Notes: generated by a model not told the origin, from the letters alone. Numbered from the stretch's first letter, positions 35,624 through 49,700 are shown. The stretch is 64,000 nt of DNA from Sipunculus nudus (GCA_026874595.1 CM049320.1:37482214-37546213); one strand, 5' to 3'. Numbers and translations: made by a program.

Positions 35624-36458
35624 AATTGAATTAAATTATAGAAGGAAAGAGTGTTTATGTTTTATAATAAATTATATAAGAATAATCAAAAGTATATATC
35701 ATTGTCCATGATGATAGGGGTGGGGATGGTGGAGACAGTATTAACATTAGTACGACCCTCCATCGGGATTGGTGTGGTGCGTATAAAGCTTCATTTTAGA
35801 CCAGCCCTGTGTGTTTTATTTATATTGATAAGGCAAGGCCTGCAAAACAAAAAAGAAAAACTCACATTACGAATAGTATATATAAGCCTAGTAATATTAC
35901 TGCTAAACAAAATGCGCTTATCAATGTCAAAACAACAATTTTGCATTTCTGATTATGAAGCATGTATTAATAAATTATGATAAAGGAGGGACTAGCGCTA
36001 TATTCCTATGGCAAATTCAAGTTGATTATTAGCTGATTTTTGCAGAGTCAAAACATGCCATCACGGCACCACTCCATCAGTCACAAAATTGTAATAACAA
36101 AAACAAACTTTGTTGCAAATCGAGCGATATTGAACAAACTCGACCAAGTAAAGAATCACCTTATTTGTATCGGCATATCGTACTACTCTAAATTTTATTG
36201 CTTAGAACATTATATAACTAAATGATCTCGTTATTTTGATTATAATCACCAGTATATCCTTAAAACTCCCGCAGACTCCATCCTCGATTTTGAACAGCCT
36301 GTCACTTCGTCACTGGAATCAAACCTGTTGACGTGTTGCCGTGTTGGCTTGCAGCAGCCGCCTGACTGCCCTCTATTTCAAACTACATGGCTCAAAATAC
36401 AGTTGCTATACCATCTACAGATCTAAAGTTGCCGCTGTATTCTCCTTTTTACGATGCC
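35622..36458. other. Gene-free stretch
   Basis: The open frame at 35,651-35,980 is AT-rich, lacks recognisable domains and has no promoter or splice context. No feature is supported. Confidence 0.45.
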
Positions 36459-36567
36459 TCAGACATTGTCATCTGAAGGTGATTCCTCCGCCTCACTTGA
36501 CCAGATCACCCCGTCGGCCATGCTGGAACCACGTGGACGCGCAACAGGGGTTCTAGTTGTGACGTAA
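36459..36567 (-). promoter_or_regulatory. Promoter-like island and short ORF, minus strand
   Basis: TTACGTCA (CRE-like, 36,560-36,567) and an E-box CACGTG (36,530-36,535) precede an ATG at 36,521 in a strong context (CAGCATGGCC). The frame reads MADGVIWSSEAEESPSDDNV and stops at 36,459. It is GC-rich against an AT-rich background. It may be the first exon of a gene whose donor I could not place, or an upstream ORF. Confidence 0.25.
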
Positions 36568-36599
36568 CACACGTCCTAGGGGCTCTCTACACTTTTCCA

Positions 36600-37255
36600 G
36601 GGGGCTCCAGGGACTTTGTTCACAAATTCATTCCTATCACGGATAGTAGCTCCCTTATTTCAGAAATTTATACATCAGTTCTAGTTATAGGGTCATACCT
36701 TTCATATGTGCAAAAACAATCGGAGGGTGGAAGCAGGTCTTTAATATTAAATAAATTCATAATTCACTCTTTATATCCGTAGTTTCTCAACTTATACTTC
36801 TTGTTTTAAGATAACAAATTTTCACAAGTGACCCATGGGTCATGACGCTCATCCGACTGACATGTTGACAATATGTCCTAGCAAAGGCAACTAATAAAGA
36901 TAACGTAGGTTGCATCATTGTTCATGCATATTAGCTTAAGTTTATTTAGATCCATAAGCACACCAAATTTGATGACAATCCGACCAGTCTTACTTGAGAG
37001 ATCAGGCAATTTTGTTTATTTTGCATTATCTCTGGGGTGCTCAAGCATACCCCAAAACTTTGAGAATATAGGTCGAAGTGACCAAATTTTAGGTTTCTGG
37101 GGAAAACTTTTGAGGAACTCTCAATTTGTCAAAAAAAAAACAGTTTCTAGGTCTAATGGTTACGATTTGTGCCCTGTTAACAGACGACCACATTTTTGAT
37201 GGTCTAAAAATATTTAGCAAATGCGTGAAATTCGAAAAAAATTCAGATGGCGCCA
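36600..37255. repeat. Dispersed-repeat-like stretch with GACCCATGGGTC palindrome
   Basis: Contains ACAAGTGACCCATGGGTCATG (palindrome 36,829-36,842) in inverse orientation to the copy at 19,457, and a block (36,945-37,250) with wording typical of dispersed repeats. No coding signal. Confidence 0.4.
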
Positions 37256-37261
37256 CCAGTC

Positions 37262-39218
37262 TGCAAGAACTGATGAAACACTCCATGGTGAATATGCATG
37301 CAAAGAATCATGGTGATACAAAAATGTCATTTACAGGGAACCTTATGGAAACGAGAGCCATTACTAACCACTATTCATAAGGATTATTTGTTTAAGGCTC
37401 AAACAGGTATGGACAGCTGGATTAATATAATGTGTGGTCGCCCATACGGTGGAGTTGCCATTCTATGGCACCAGTCGCTCTCAGGCCGTGTTCATCCTGT
37501 AAATGTTCAATCGCCTGTGTGCTACATCTTTACAACTATCAAATGTTTTTAATGTCATATTAATTTTTATATATTTGCTGTGTGCCAATCGATCACAAAC
37601 AGAAGCTGATCAGGAATTTATTGATACTCTCAGTGAGCTTCAGCATATTTTAGAAACGCATGATGCAAATGCTGTTATCACTGGCGGGGATTGTAATGTT
37701 GATCTAAATAGATTTAAATTTCACACAAGGTACTTAAACAATTTTTGCAGGACCAATCAACTATATTTTGCTTGAGACAGTCCAAATGCTGTGCTTGATC
37801 ATATTTATATGAATTGTGAGGGAGTGGGTATATCTACTATTGATTACTTTCTATGTTCCGGTAATATTTACAAATCTATCTCACATGATGGAATTATTAA
37901 TGATCCATTGAACGCTTCCCGTCATAACATGTATTTTGTATACTTTATATTGATGCAGGTCAGTATTACATGAATAATAATGTGATGACTTTCAATAAAC
38001 ACAAATTAATTGGGTTAACACAACTGAGAACCAGATCATAGAATATAAGAATGCGTTAGATATGAAGCTTAAGGACATTTGCATAGCTAGTAATCTTTTC
38101 ACATGTATGGATAATGCGTGCTCATTATCTGAGCATTAGAAAAGTATTGATGTTTTATATGCAGATATTGTGAATAGCTGTGTCAGTGCTAGTTATCAGT
38201 GTCTACCTTAAGAAAACACCTAGGTGTAAACTTGTGCAAATACCATACTGGTAGGAGCATATTAAGCCTTTTAAAGAACAAGCACATTTCTAGCATTGGA
38301 TTTGAATCTAAAATGATCGCCAAAGTGTTGGACATGTAGCCACTACAAGACGTAGAACTCGAGCCCACTATCACTGGGCAGTGAAGCAGTGTAAACGAAA
38401 TGAGGATATATTACGAAAACAAAGGATGGCAGAAATGCTTTTTAACAGTTGTGATCGAGAACTGTGGTGGAAATTAGGAAAATTAGATCAGGTGGTGCTG
38501 TGCAGACTAAGGTTGTTGACAATAAATGTTCATGTACTGAGATTGCGAATCATTTTGGGAGAAAATCCTAGGATTTGTAAAATAGTCTCCATGTCAATGC
38601 ACATAATCTTATGTCTCAGATGTGAAAAAGGAGGTTAAGCATATAAAGAGGGAAAAATCTGATGGCAGAAATTTTTACAGTCTGACCATATAATTCAGGG
38701 CTCTGATCGTCTGTATTTGCATCTGTCAATTCTGTACCAGTTTATGACCTCCCAAGGACATGTTCCCAAAGATATGAATACATGTGTAATTGTAACCATA
38801 CCGAACGATCGCTAGGGTGATATCACGTGTAGTGATAATTATATCTCTTTAGCTAGTTGTTTGAGTAAGTTGTTCGCTATGGTAATCATCAACAGGTCTG
38901 GAAAAAACTCCGCACCTCCTCATTACAGTTTGCATTTAAAAACGGCCAATCCACTAACATGTGCACAGTAGTCCTAAAGGAAACAGTTGGACATTACATA
39001 TGGAATGGTTTACAATTGTATTCTTGTTTTGTTGATGCATCAGGTGCTTTTATATTCCTAAGTTGTTCGGAGTGTTAATTGAACGAAATATTCAGCCTGC
39101 TATCATTCGGTTCCTAATTGATATGTACAAGAAACCTGTTATGAAACTAAATGGGGTGGAGTTGAATCAGAAGAGTTTGGAGCCAGTAATGGTGTGTGGC
39201 AAGGAGGAGTCTTGGCTC

Positions 39219-39281
<63 letters not shown>

Positions 39282-39960
39282 TGATGAATTACTGAATCGG
39301 CTTAGAAATAAAGGTATAAGATGTTATGTTGGTAGCCATTATGTAGGAGGATTAGGCTTTGCTGATGATCTCACATTGTTAAGCCCCAGTAGGTCAGGCC
39401 TTCAGGAAATGTTGAAAGAATGTGAATGTTTTGCTATAGAATTTGATATTGTTTTCAATCCAAAGAAAACAAAATGTGTTCTTTCCAAAAAGAGTTCAGC
39501 AGTTAAACCTGAAAATGTATGCTTAAATGGTGTTCCTTTAGAATGAGATGAATCTGTGCAGTACCTAGGGAATATGATAAGCTCAAGACTTATCAGATCA
39601 TCATGATAGTATTAATAAAAGGGACAAATTTATCTCCAGCTTTAATGTTCTAAATGTCTGTCGACGAGGGTTGTTAATAAGTTATTTCATTCCTTTTTAC
39701 GTGTTCATTCTATGGCTATTATGGATATTACAGCATCAATTAACAGAATAATTATGTACATCTTATAACAAGGCTTTGCGTCATATTTGGCATTTGCCAT
39801 AAAACTCGCACAGGAGTATTGTTCATGGTCTTGCAGGGTCTTCTTCCCTGATAAATATATGCATTGCACGCTTTATCACATTGTTATGCTATACGAATAC
39901 TGTTTACAATAATATTGTATGGTAATTAGCTGAAAGAGCTAAGTATACATCTGTCGGTGT
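37262..39960 (+). pseudogene. Dead non-LTR retrotransposon (LINE) with endonuclease and reverse transcriptase
   Basis: Traces of an apurinic-type endonuclease: FKAQTGMDSWINIMCGRPYG then GVAILWHQSLSGRV, VITGGDCNVDLN (GGDxN motif) and VLDHIYMNCEG. Next an RT: QGHVPKDMNTCVIVTIP, FAFKNGQSTNMCTVVL, LIDMYKKPVMKLNG, SNGVWQGGVLAPTL, then YVGGLGFADDLTLLSPSRSG (catalytic ADD) and NPKKTKCVLSKK. Stops and frameshifts are frequent. The RT segment that should read roughly from LAPTL to DELLNRL holds a microsatellite. The GRPYGG and GGVLAPTL wording suggests a CR1/L2-type element. The 3' end is not clear. Confidence 0.85.
39222..39279. repeat. (CT)n(TA)n microsatellite inside the LINE reverse transcriptase
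   Basis: About 26 bp of CT followed by 32 bp of TA. It joins the codons for LAPTL to those for GDELLNRL without breaking the frame. Confidence 0.95.
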
Positions 39961-40544
39961 AGGAAACAATCTAAGATATCTTGAAAGTTAGATGGATAAA
40001 TATGGAATGTGGGGTGAAACTGGTAATCTTAGTACCTTAAAGTGTCACTATCAAAAGGAACCAGGTTTGTTAACACAGAATTAATATCGGGATTAACTAA
40101 GTGTAAAGCCAGATTAAGTTCGTCACACTTAGCAACTGTAGTCATGAGACTGGAATTTGTCAGTGGTCATAAGCCATGCTCGCACCGGAAGTTTTCAGCT
40201 TAGAAACGTGCTATGTTTATATTTGTAATTGGATTTTGTAATTTCATATATATGTTGGTTCAGACTAATTAAATGATAAGCTTTGTGGATTGTGTGTATC
40301 TAAAAGGCTAAGGCTTGACAATAAAAATTTCAAAGTCAATGTGACGTAAATTTGAAGGAAGTGAACGTGCTGGTAAATGCGTTTTCTACTGTTCAGGTGA
40401 TGTCTTTGGACGGAATGGTTTTATATCTGGATTTTGATTTGCAGTATCTTTATTTTTTTCTTTGCTTTTTTTTTCTTTATTGTATACAATCCATTTACTC
40501 TTTTGTGGTACGAATAAAGATATATATATATATATATTTATATA

Positions 40545-40760
40545 CAGTGAAACCTCGTTGTGTCGAAGTCGGATAAGTCGAATTCCCGCATGTGTCAAAG
40601 TCATATGTGGAGTTCCTGCAAAAAACAGTTAAAACCTTACTAACTTAACTCCTTTTGTGTCGAACTCGGATTTGTCGAAAAACCTAATGTGTCGAAGTGT
40701 TTTGTTGGTCCGCAGCTAGTATTTCTATCCCCTTAACTCGAAGTCATGTCGCCTGAATGT
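40545..40760 (+). mobile_element. One end of a pogo/Tigger-like element
   Basis: TA-CAGTGAAACCTCGTTGTGTCG opens a stretch rich in TGTCGAA words (seven or more by 40,700). This matches a Tigger/pogo terminal repeat. No inverted right end was found downstream, so it is a truncated copy. Confidence 0.55.
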
Positions 40761-42020
40761 TTGGATAACAGTTGTACCGCTCCATTTGTCCTATCTATTC
40801 GGCCGGGATCCAGTTACATAATTAACACCGGCAAGGGTCTTATTCATCAAGCGCGTGGGTTTACACACCTAGTCCGTTGTGTACCTTTTTTCTTGGCCAA
40901 TTACTTATGAACAGGCCTTTCTTCTTTTGCCAACAAAGCCATAACCCCAAACCATTAGTTATTAATAAACCAAACATAATGGAATCCTTCTAGTTGATGT
41001 GTCTGGGAAACACATACAGATCCCGATATAAAGGGAGAAAGATGAGGTCTTTCAGACTGACTCTTATTTGTACCATAGAGAACGTTATACTGCTTTACTG
41101 CTTCAATTTTTTTTATTTTTTGTGTCCTGTTGCTATGGCGTCATGGCCTGCTCAAGTTTGATGTGAAGACCATTGAGCAAAGTAGGAAGCGCTGGTCCGG
41201 TAGAACGTGGTGGCAAGACCAAGACACCGATTGCATTTGATGATTTGTGTGTTTTCGTACCTGCATGTGCACCCATTTCACACTCTTTATTTTCTTAATC
41301 CTATTCAGGTGGTACTTCTGCGTTTTTTATTAATAAATAAATTCAATTTATAAAATATGTGTTGTTCTTTCACGCAAAAATTTGCAAGAACTATATAATA
41401 CAGGCCGTGTATACATGTGCAGTATTTATCCATAATAATTTAGGCTAAAGGTAGTTGAATATAATGAATATAAGGGACACAAGATTGAGACCAGATGACT
41501 TGACGAGTTTATGAAGAAGACTAAGAGGAAGAAAATAAGCTATAGTTTTTGTAATTGAGGCTTATAATTTTTTAGATATGGCCAAAACATTGTATGTTGG
41601 GGAGGTTTGCATACAGCGCCCCCTAACGACTGCATTAAAAAATGAAAAAGCGATTTTTCCGAAATATTGTAGGAATTACGGTATGTCAGTTTCAAAAAGA
41701 TTCCTGCAAAACTGGCCTTCAGTGAAAGATTACTGAAATCTTGAAATATTTCGTTTGACGAGATATTATACAAGATATTGCGAGACTTTTAAAAAAATCA
41801 TTTAGTTCTAGTTGAATGCTACCTGATGCAAAAAAACTAGACCTCTGTACTTATAAACTGACAAACTTAGAAAAATTAGACCACTTTTCCCCAAAAATGC
41901 GTAACCATGGTTATCGCAATTTGAGTTAGCTACACACCAGAAGACAGGCCTTGGAATGACGATTGAAATGAGATACAGTTGAAGTAGATACGACTATCAG
42001 TAACACAGATATGAAGAAAA
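40761..42020. other. Gene-free stretch
   Basis: No coding exon or clear element. Confidence 0.45.
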
Positions 42021-42029
42021 AACCGTTAT

Positions 42030-42260
42030 GTATACTTTTGATGACCTTGACCTTTGACCTATATTGACCAAAAACAATAGGCTCCTGTCATTTTACATTT
42101 TCCATCAACTGTGTAAGTTTGAAAGCGATTGCTCCAAAACTGCGACCTGTAGAGAGGGAACAGACAGACAGACAGACATCCGCGACTGACCAACCAGCTT
42201 GCCGAAACCGGAGATTTCCGGCAAGCAACAAAAATGATAGATAAATGCTGCTTGTATGTC
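42030..42260. repeat. Repeat fragment with (CAGA)n and hairpin tail
   Basis: TGACCTTGACCTTTGACCT, then AAACTGCGACC, (CAGA)n at about 42,161-42,176 and a hairpin GCTTGCCGAAACC...TTTCCGGCAAGC. The layout (CAGA run, then hairpin) is similar to the tail of the repeat ending at 3,690. Confidence 0.4.
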
Positions 42261-45200
42261 TGAGTCCATAGAGTCATACGTATCTCCAGAAACTGAACGG
42301 CACATAGTCAACAGGTGAATTAACTGTGGCAGGCCGTGTTGGTTTCTGTACCCTGAAGGAACGGTTGACTAACTAATAATAACAAGAGTGGCCGAGTGCA
42401 TTAAGAGCAAGTGTGAAAAGATTCGCAGAGCATTAAGTAAACAGTTCAGAAATACAACTCAACATTTACAAGAGAGCGCAGATTTCACACAGCAAGGTAA
42501 ACAATTACCAAGAAGATAAAGATAAGCATTAGAAGAGAGATCAAGAGCTTGGATTTTAATTAACTGGAAGTAAAACAGCTATACACTTATTAACTCTCAA
42601 GCGACCAAGCTATTTTTGCCACTAAAATGCCCAAGTGTGTTTATTTATGACCCCATTACATTTTTTTTTTCGCAGAACTAGCGTATTTTAACGATTCTCT
42701 CTGTGACGATCCTACCTATGCTGATTACATTCTTTATAATAGGCATTTAAAAGTAATCCATTGAATCAAATCCACTGTCGCTGGTGTGACAAACATTAAA
42801 AATACTGAGTGAATGTTGTCACATTATATTTATTGGGTTTGCACGGAGGATTCCTGGTAATGACCGAATATCTTATTCTTAAGATTTATGAACTAGGGAA
42901 GTTTGCTAAGCTCCGGTTTGTTAGTCATGGTTTAGAGAAAATGTGCAATATGTGGATAATACATGGAAAATTACAGCAAAATCTCTCCTGGGCATATCTG
43001 ATATTGACAATTCATGGTAGGAAACGATATTTAGATTAAACTATCAAAACGGCATACGTTAATACATGACTGGGGTCACATCTCATAGTCGTTTGAGGGT
43101 TAAAAAGAAATGCTGGAAGCAGGAAACCAACTTAGGAGACATAGAAGAGAATACAATATTCGTGAGAAAAGGATAAAAGAGAGACGAACCGAAATATGAC
43201 AGTAAGTAAAAACTGCGCCAGGACAGCAAGGTGAGCTGATGAGATGTACGAGTGATAAGATCGAGGTGGCACACAAAATTGGAAAACGGCAGATTAGGCA
43301 AAGGCATGTTCTTGTAAGACGGTACATCAGAAAGATCATTTTAGAAATATTGTTCAAAGCGAGTGAAGAGGCTCAGATGGTAACATTCTGATAGCTGAAG
43401 ATTTAACATAAGGCAGGCTGAAAATAAAAGAAAAAGCTTGTCCTTAAATGAACAGGGCACACAACGTCAATGGACGAAAGAACGTCAAATTTTATGGGCG
43501 AAAGCTGATTGTGAATGGGAGCTTTGTTGAAATTGAATAGGGTAACCCGGTGACAATGAAGATGGATCCTCGTGACCAGAGAAGCGAACCCAAGAGAATC
43601 GAATAGACATTTAAATTTTTAATTTAAAAATTAAAGTTGGAAACCGCCAATAACAATAGACTTGGTTGAGAAAACGTCTCAGCGTGAACTTAGTGAACAC
43701 ACGCACACAAATATTCGGTTTAGAAAAACTCTTTTTAAGTCTTACTTAGCCAGAGTATCACCTATCGGATATTTTTTAAAACAAGTACAAGATATCTGAT
43801 ACAATAGCGTCATCTATAGGATCAACGCCAAAGCTGTCATCTTGATTATATAGACTTGGAAATTATCAATACCCTGCGCAGCATAAACATCTTAATGGAG
43901 AGTGTATTTTTTATTGCTGGACTCTTCTTACAATATTCTCGTTGTAGGAAATGTTTAAATTGAAAATCTATTGTTCTGATGAAAATTATTTTAATAAGTT
44001 TAGCATGAATTATGTGCAGCATCAGACTATATGACACTTTTGCGAATATAAGGTGTTGACCTGCATATATGACTTGGGTTGATTTGATATATGAAGAAAT
44101 GCAGGCTATTTGTATGTTGAACCATTAAATTATTTAAATGTTATTATCCGATTTTTCTGTCAAACTATTTCAGTTTATATATAAAAAAGTTATGTCATAG
44201 CCAGTGTGCAAAAAGGAAATACTAGAGTCTTTTTTCTATCTTGCAGTCCTTATAGGATACCAATTTAAAATTGACATGTATATATATATGTGTGTGTGTG
44301 AGTACATATACGTGTGCATAATACTAGTAGGTATTATCTATCATGTATCATTATTGATGATTAAAAATATAATAGAAAAGTCAATTCGAAAATTTGAATC
44401 TCCTGTTTAGCTGGTTGTAATGAGGGGATTCTAGCCCATCGATCGGGGATAGGGCGAGATGGGTTTCTCATTTTATTAACATTTGTTATTATAAGAAGAG
44501 GTAGAATAAAAGGAACAATTTACAATATATTCAATTGGTGTAGCCAATTTAGTAGCAAGGCGAAACCATGAAGATTTCTCTGTTAGCTGAGATAAGAAGG
44601 AAAAGCTGGCGCTCGAGTTGAGGAAGTCAGGGCCCCCGCCATAGCCGCTCCTTCAGCAACGATAATAGGATATCTAAATGATTGTTTAATTTTTTTTTTT
44701 TTTTGCTATTGTATGTTTGTGGTCATTTGATAAGATTTGTATTGAGTTTATGTGTTTTGTCCTGTTGTGAATGTTGACAAATTGGTCTATCATGTAATCT
44801 TCAACAGTCGAAATGTTTCTGCAAGTTCTAAATTATGTTATAGCCCTGTTATTTTAAGGTCTTTCTGTTCTAAATCCGTATACAAATAATCATATTGAAA
44901 CAAAGAGACTTTCATGCCCATTGGCCGTATATGTTCTCTTGTAAATTCAAACAGATAAGTTACAAATTCTAAAATAAACAGGAATAACAAGATCCAGAAT
45001 ATGCACATATGTGAAAAACACAGCAGATTGCAACCATTATATTAACTTCCGTAGAAGAGGAATTAGAAAAACTAGGCAATAATAGTAACTTTAATATAAA
45101 TATCATTGCCCAAAGAGTAATATTTCTTTTATATATCATATATATATTTGAACACCACCTTGTCTTTATCGCTCATTGGTCTAATTTATACCCATATTCT

Positions 45201-45960
45201 ATTCTCGCCGATTCTCAGTCTCATTTTAAAATGTTCAAGGCCAAATCATTCGACTAATTCATACCTATGTTAAATAATGAAGTGATTAGCATACACGGCA
45301 CATTCGCTTGCAAATGACCAACTAACATCAGTTTCTGCTTACGTAACCTTATAATGTCTTAGTTCTGCTAACTTTTACCAATGATAAAGCTAAAGTGAAT
45401 GTTCTTGTCTTCACGTATATTTTTTTTTCAGATAGAATAAAACAAAATAATCAGATCTTGGAAGTCACGCCCTTGTAATCAGTAATGTATATGCTTCTAA
45501 ATCAAATGAACACGAATCCTGACCTTATTTTTTCTCTTGTACAACCTATGTAGACCAGTCATAATTTGATCAGTCTCCACATCATCAGTGACCCATCACT
45601 GACCGAAGAACCTGGTCTAATGTGGTGCCAGAAGACCAGAATTAAAGAACCAATCTGAAGTCAACTCAATATTGCATTCAGATGATCACATTTGTTGTGA
45701 ATGTTTTTCCAAAATTGAAAGCTGGTCATGACATTTGGGTCATTTGTTTTACCGACTAAATCCTATACTGTTCTGGTCCTAACACATTCATTTACGTTTG
45801 TGACAAGCATTATTATTTTCATTATGTAAATAAGCTCTTTCGGAATCTTTATTCAGATGTGTATTTTTTGTATATTTAATCTTACTTCTGTGATTTAACC
45901 TGTGGCTACGTTGCAATTGAATGTGTTTTATTATCGTGGTTGTTTTGGTTATATCTTGAC
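42261..45960. other. Gene-free stretch
   Basis: AT-rich. Open frames here are short and lack splice or domain support. No mobile element recognised. Confidence 0.45.
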
Positions 45961-45962
45961 TA

Positions 45963-46107
45963 AAGTTCATGTAATGGTAATGAGTGATTTTGATCTTTAC
46001 TGCCCATTTCCGTGACTTTACTCGAGATGTACATAAGGCTGTTCCAGTATATCTGCTTCATTAGAGTGGCACCATACTGGCTCAGCGGTATTTCCGGCCT
46101 TTCATTT
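45963..46107 (-). CDS. Possible terminal exon of a minus-strand gene, unknown
   Basis: Minus-strand acceptor TTTTCTGCAG|A is followed by a frame reading LVTLNERPEIPLSQYGATLM, then KQIYWNSLMYISSKVTEMGS and a stop at 45,963. Codon make-up looks more gene-like than its surroundings. It could belong to the gene starting at 52,036, but that first intron is phase 1 while this acceptor is phase 2, so other exons would be needed. Confidence 0.22.
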
Positions 46108-46513
46108 AGTGTTACCAGTCTGCAGAAAATAAATGAATGGGTAGAGACATTTTTTGTCGTGTCCATTTCATATACACGTATATTGATTAATGTATATTTA
46201 TTATCGATAACTGGATTATTGAACAGATAATGTTAAATACAATTGTTTGTTAATCGTCCTAACATAATAATTGAGAGTTATTTTTTTTAACTATCAATTC
46301 TAAGTAACATTTACAGGTCGGGAATAGTTTTTTTTATTACACAATATACACTAACTTACAACAAATTCTAAAGGATACATATAATATCAAACATACAATA
46401 TACGCCGCAAATAACAAATATTTATACAACGATCAGGCAAAAAAAGAAAAATAAATAAATAAATGGTGTCTAACAACGGTATTTTATGAACTATATGAAC
46501 CAGCCGTTCTGTA

Positions 46514-46515
<2 letters not shown>

Positions 46516-46575
<60 letters not shown>

Positions 46576-46583
46576 CATATATG
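46516..46583. repeat. (AT)n microsatellite
   Basis: AT run with two CAT interruptions. Confidence 0.95.
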
Positions 46584-46768
46584 AAACATTGAAACTACAG
46601 TGGTACATTGAGAATGATTTTCCATTTATCTGTAAAACTTTTCATAGACAGTCGTTTATTTTTAGCTATGTCCCTTTAAATATGATATACATTTTTTATT
46701 TCTTGTTTTATCTGTAACCAGTCAATTTAGTTTTCAGCGAAACGTGTAGTATATATAGTATATTTCAC

Positions 46769-49700
46769 TTATATGATCAACAAGTTAATTGTAGCATTTC
46801 CATCTATCTTTCCAAGGAGGACATCCTCCTTACTAAGCTGAATGTCCTGTCCAGTTTTCTCGTTAAACCATTCAAGAAATGATGTCCATACTGAAATTAT
46901 GTGAGTGCAGGACCAGTACAGATGTTCAATAGTCTCAGTATCATTATTACAAAATGTTCATTTATTATCCGTTTAAATCTTCCATTTATGTAATCAATAG
47001 TTGTTTACTAAAGAGTCATCCAGCATTCTTTATTGAAAAAATCTATGCTTAACATTCAAACATATATTGAAAGGAATGCGAAATATAGTCTTCCAATATA
47101 AAGCCACACTGTGAATATATTTACTCATCTTTGGGGGTTGTAGAGACTTAAGTTGCTTTTTCACATAAAGTGAATACAGAGAATTTGTTTTTCTTTTAAC
47201 TAAAGGTATATTATCTTCAGTTAATATTTCACTTTGTGGAGCCTCTAATTTTATTGTTTCATTAGATTTAATTTTTGTGTATAAATATTTCTGTAAAGCA
47301 CTTATAATTCCTGTCCACTGCATATAACATTTTGGTAAGACCCCACGTTACTGCCATATACTAAATGGAACAATTTTACTTTTCTTATCTAACAAGTCCC
47401 TAACATACCACATGCCAGCATGGAAAAGTTTTTATTTAAATAAAATATTTTTGTATTCGCATTATGCCATACCATTTGATTATATGTATTGCTATCATTA
47501 TATCTGATATTATACCATGCCGTTAACATTTCCATGTAAAACGGATCTAATAATTTTCCCGTCTGTTTAAAAGCCATTATTTCATAGGAACAATAAAATA
47601 CCATATGTGGTAGTGAGCAAAATTTCCCCATATTATGATCCCACAGAAGTTTCTATGCACTCCCAGTTCCATAAAAATATTTTTTTTAATCCACTGTAAC
47701 CTGCATGTGTTGATAATTGATTCTAAATGTGGGGCTTTTAATCCACCTAGCTCTATATCCTAGATAAGTATTTTTCTTTTAACTTTCTCGCTCCTTCTAT
47801 TCCAAATAAACCTAAATATTAAATTTAAAATAAAGTTTCAATGATCTCTTCTGGGTTTGAGAGGCTTGAAAAATTTTACTGGAAATGGGATATTATGAAT
47901 GATTTGACATTTTGTATTCTACCTATCAATGTTAAATGCCTTCCCTGCCAGCAATTAATAAGTTGTTTTATCTTTTTTAATTTATCATAGAAATTACATT
48001 TTTCTGCCTCCTCCTGGTCATATGATAAATAAATACCAAGCACTTTAATTTTATTTCCAGGCCAGTTTATACTAAAGCATTTAGCAGACTTATATTTTTC
48101 TTGTCCTAACCACAAACCTTCAGTTTTTTTTTTTTTTTTGTTTATATGAAGGCCAGATATATTTGAGAAATCAAACATGATCTTAAATAAACATTAGCCT
48201 GACGGTTTCTCTGCCACGATTGCAGTTACATCATCGGCATAACTTAGTATTTTAATTTCTTTATCATTAATTTGTATACCTTATATTTTCTTTTCCTGTC
48301 TAATTTTACAGGATAAGCTTCCAGTGACAATATGAATAAATAGGTAGACAATGGGTCACCTTGTCGAACTCCTCTTTCAATATTGATACGTGCAGACAAG
48401 TGTCCATTATTCAATACATTACTGTAAATGTTTGAGTAAATTGTATTTATCCCCTTACAGAAGTATTCTCCAAAGTTAAATTTTCTCAGAACTTTAAACA
48501 TATATGACCATTCTAAGGAATCAAAAGCTTTTCTAAAATCTATGGCAAGAAGCGTACCTGGTAAATCCATTTCTTCCTTGTATGTCAGTAAATCTGTTAG
48601 AAATCTTGTTACATCAGTAATATGTAGGCCTTTAATAAACCCAGCTTGGTCTGTATTGATTAAATCTGGCAAGAATGTAAAGATTCTGTTTGCTAGTGCT
48701 TTAGATAAAATTTGATGGTCTGTATTGAATAATGAAATAGGACGCCAGTTTTCCATCTTTGATCGGTCTATTCCTTTGTCTAGTAATGTGATAATTGCCT
48801 GTCTTTGTGTTACAGAAAGCTGACCAATATCTTTTGAATAGTTAAAAGAATCCATAATATTTTGTCCAAAAAGAAATGTAATTGTCTAGTTATGTGACTA
48901 TTGCCTGTCTTTGTGTTACAGAAAGCTGACTAATATATTTTGAATAGTTAAAAAGAATCCATAATATTTTGTCCAAAATTATGTCATAGAACTTTATAGT
49001 ATTCAACTGGTGTTCCATCACTACCTGGACTTTTATTTGGTTTCATGCTCATTGGTGCTGTTTTACATTCTTCTTAAGTAAGTGGACCATCACAAACTAT
49101 TTTTTCTTCTTCAGACAGTTCTGGCATTTTAAAATCATTTAAAAAATTATCCATTTTATTATCCGTGGTCTGTGAGCTTGTGAAAAAATTTTCATAAAAT
49201 TGCCTCTACAATTCTAATATTTCTTTCAAACCAGATGTAAATTGACCACTTACATTCACTAGTTTACAGACTTTTTTTATTGCATTTCTTTTTTCCAGAT
49301 TCACTTGTTACTTTATTCACCTTTTTTATGCCACCTGGATTTTGACCTGATTATTAAACCTTCATTTTTTTCTTGATCTTTAATTCCAAATTATTTTTTT
49401 TATCTGTGAATATCACTGTTTTAAAAGATTTCTGTCTTCTTCATTCATCTCCATACCTAACAATTCTTCTTTTATTCTCAACTGTTCCTTCAGTTCTTTC
49501 TCTTTATCCTTTCTATTTTGATATGGAAAATTCTTTTATTTTGTATTAAATATATTCCCATTTGATTTGTGGATATAATACTTTTAAATTCATCTTGCCA
49601 TAATTTATTTTTTTCATTTAAATCTTTCAAAAAGTCAGCATTTTTTAAGTATGATATATTCATTTTCCAATAAGCTTAACCTCCTTTCTCAAGCTGAATA

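Noticed and set aside
35651-35980. 109-codon plus-strand frame
   Set aside because: AT-rich, no recognisable motif, next to an (AT)n run, with no gene context.
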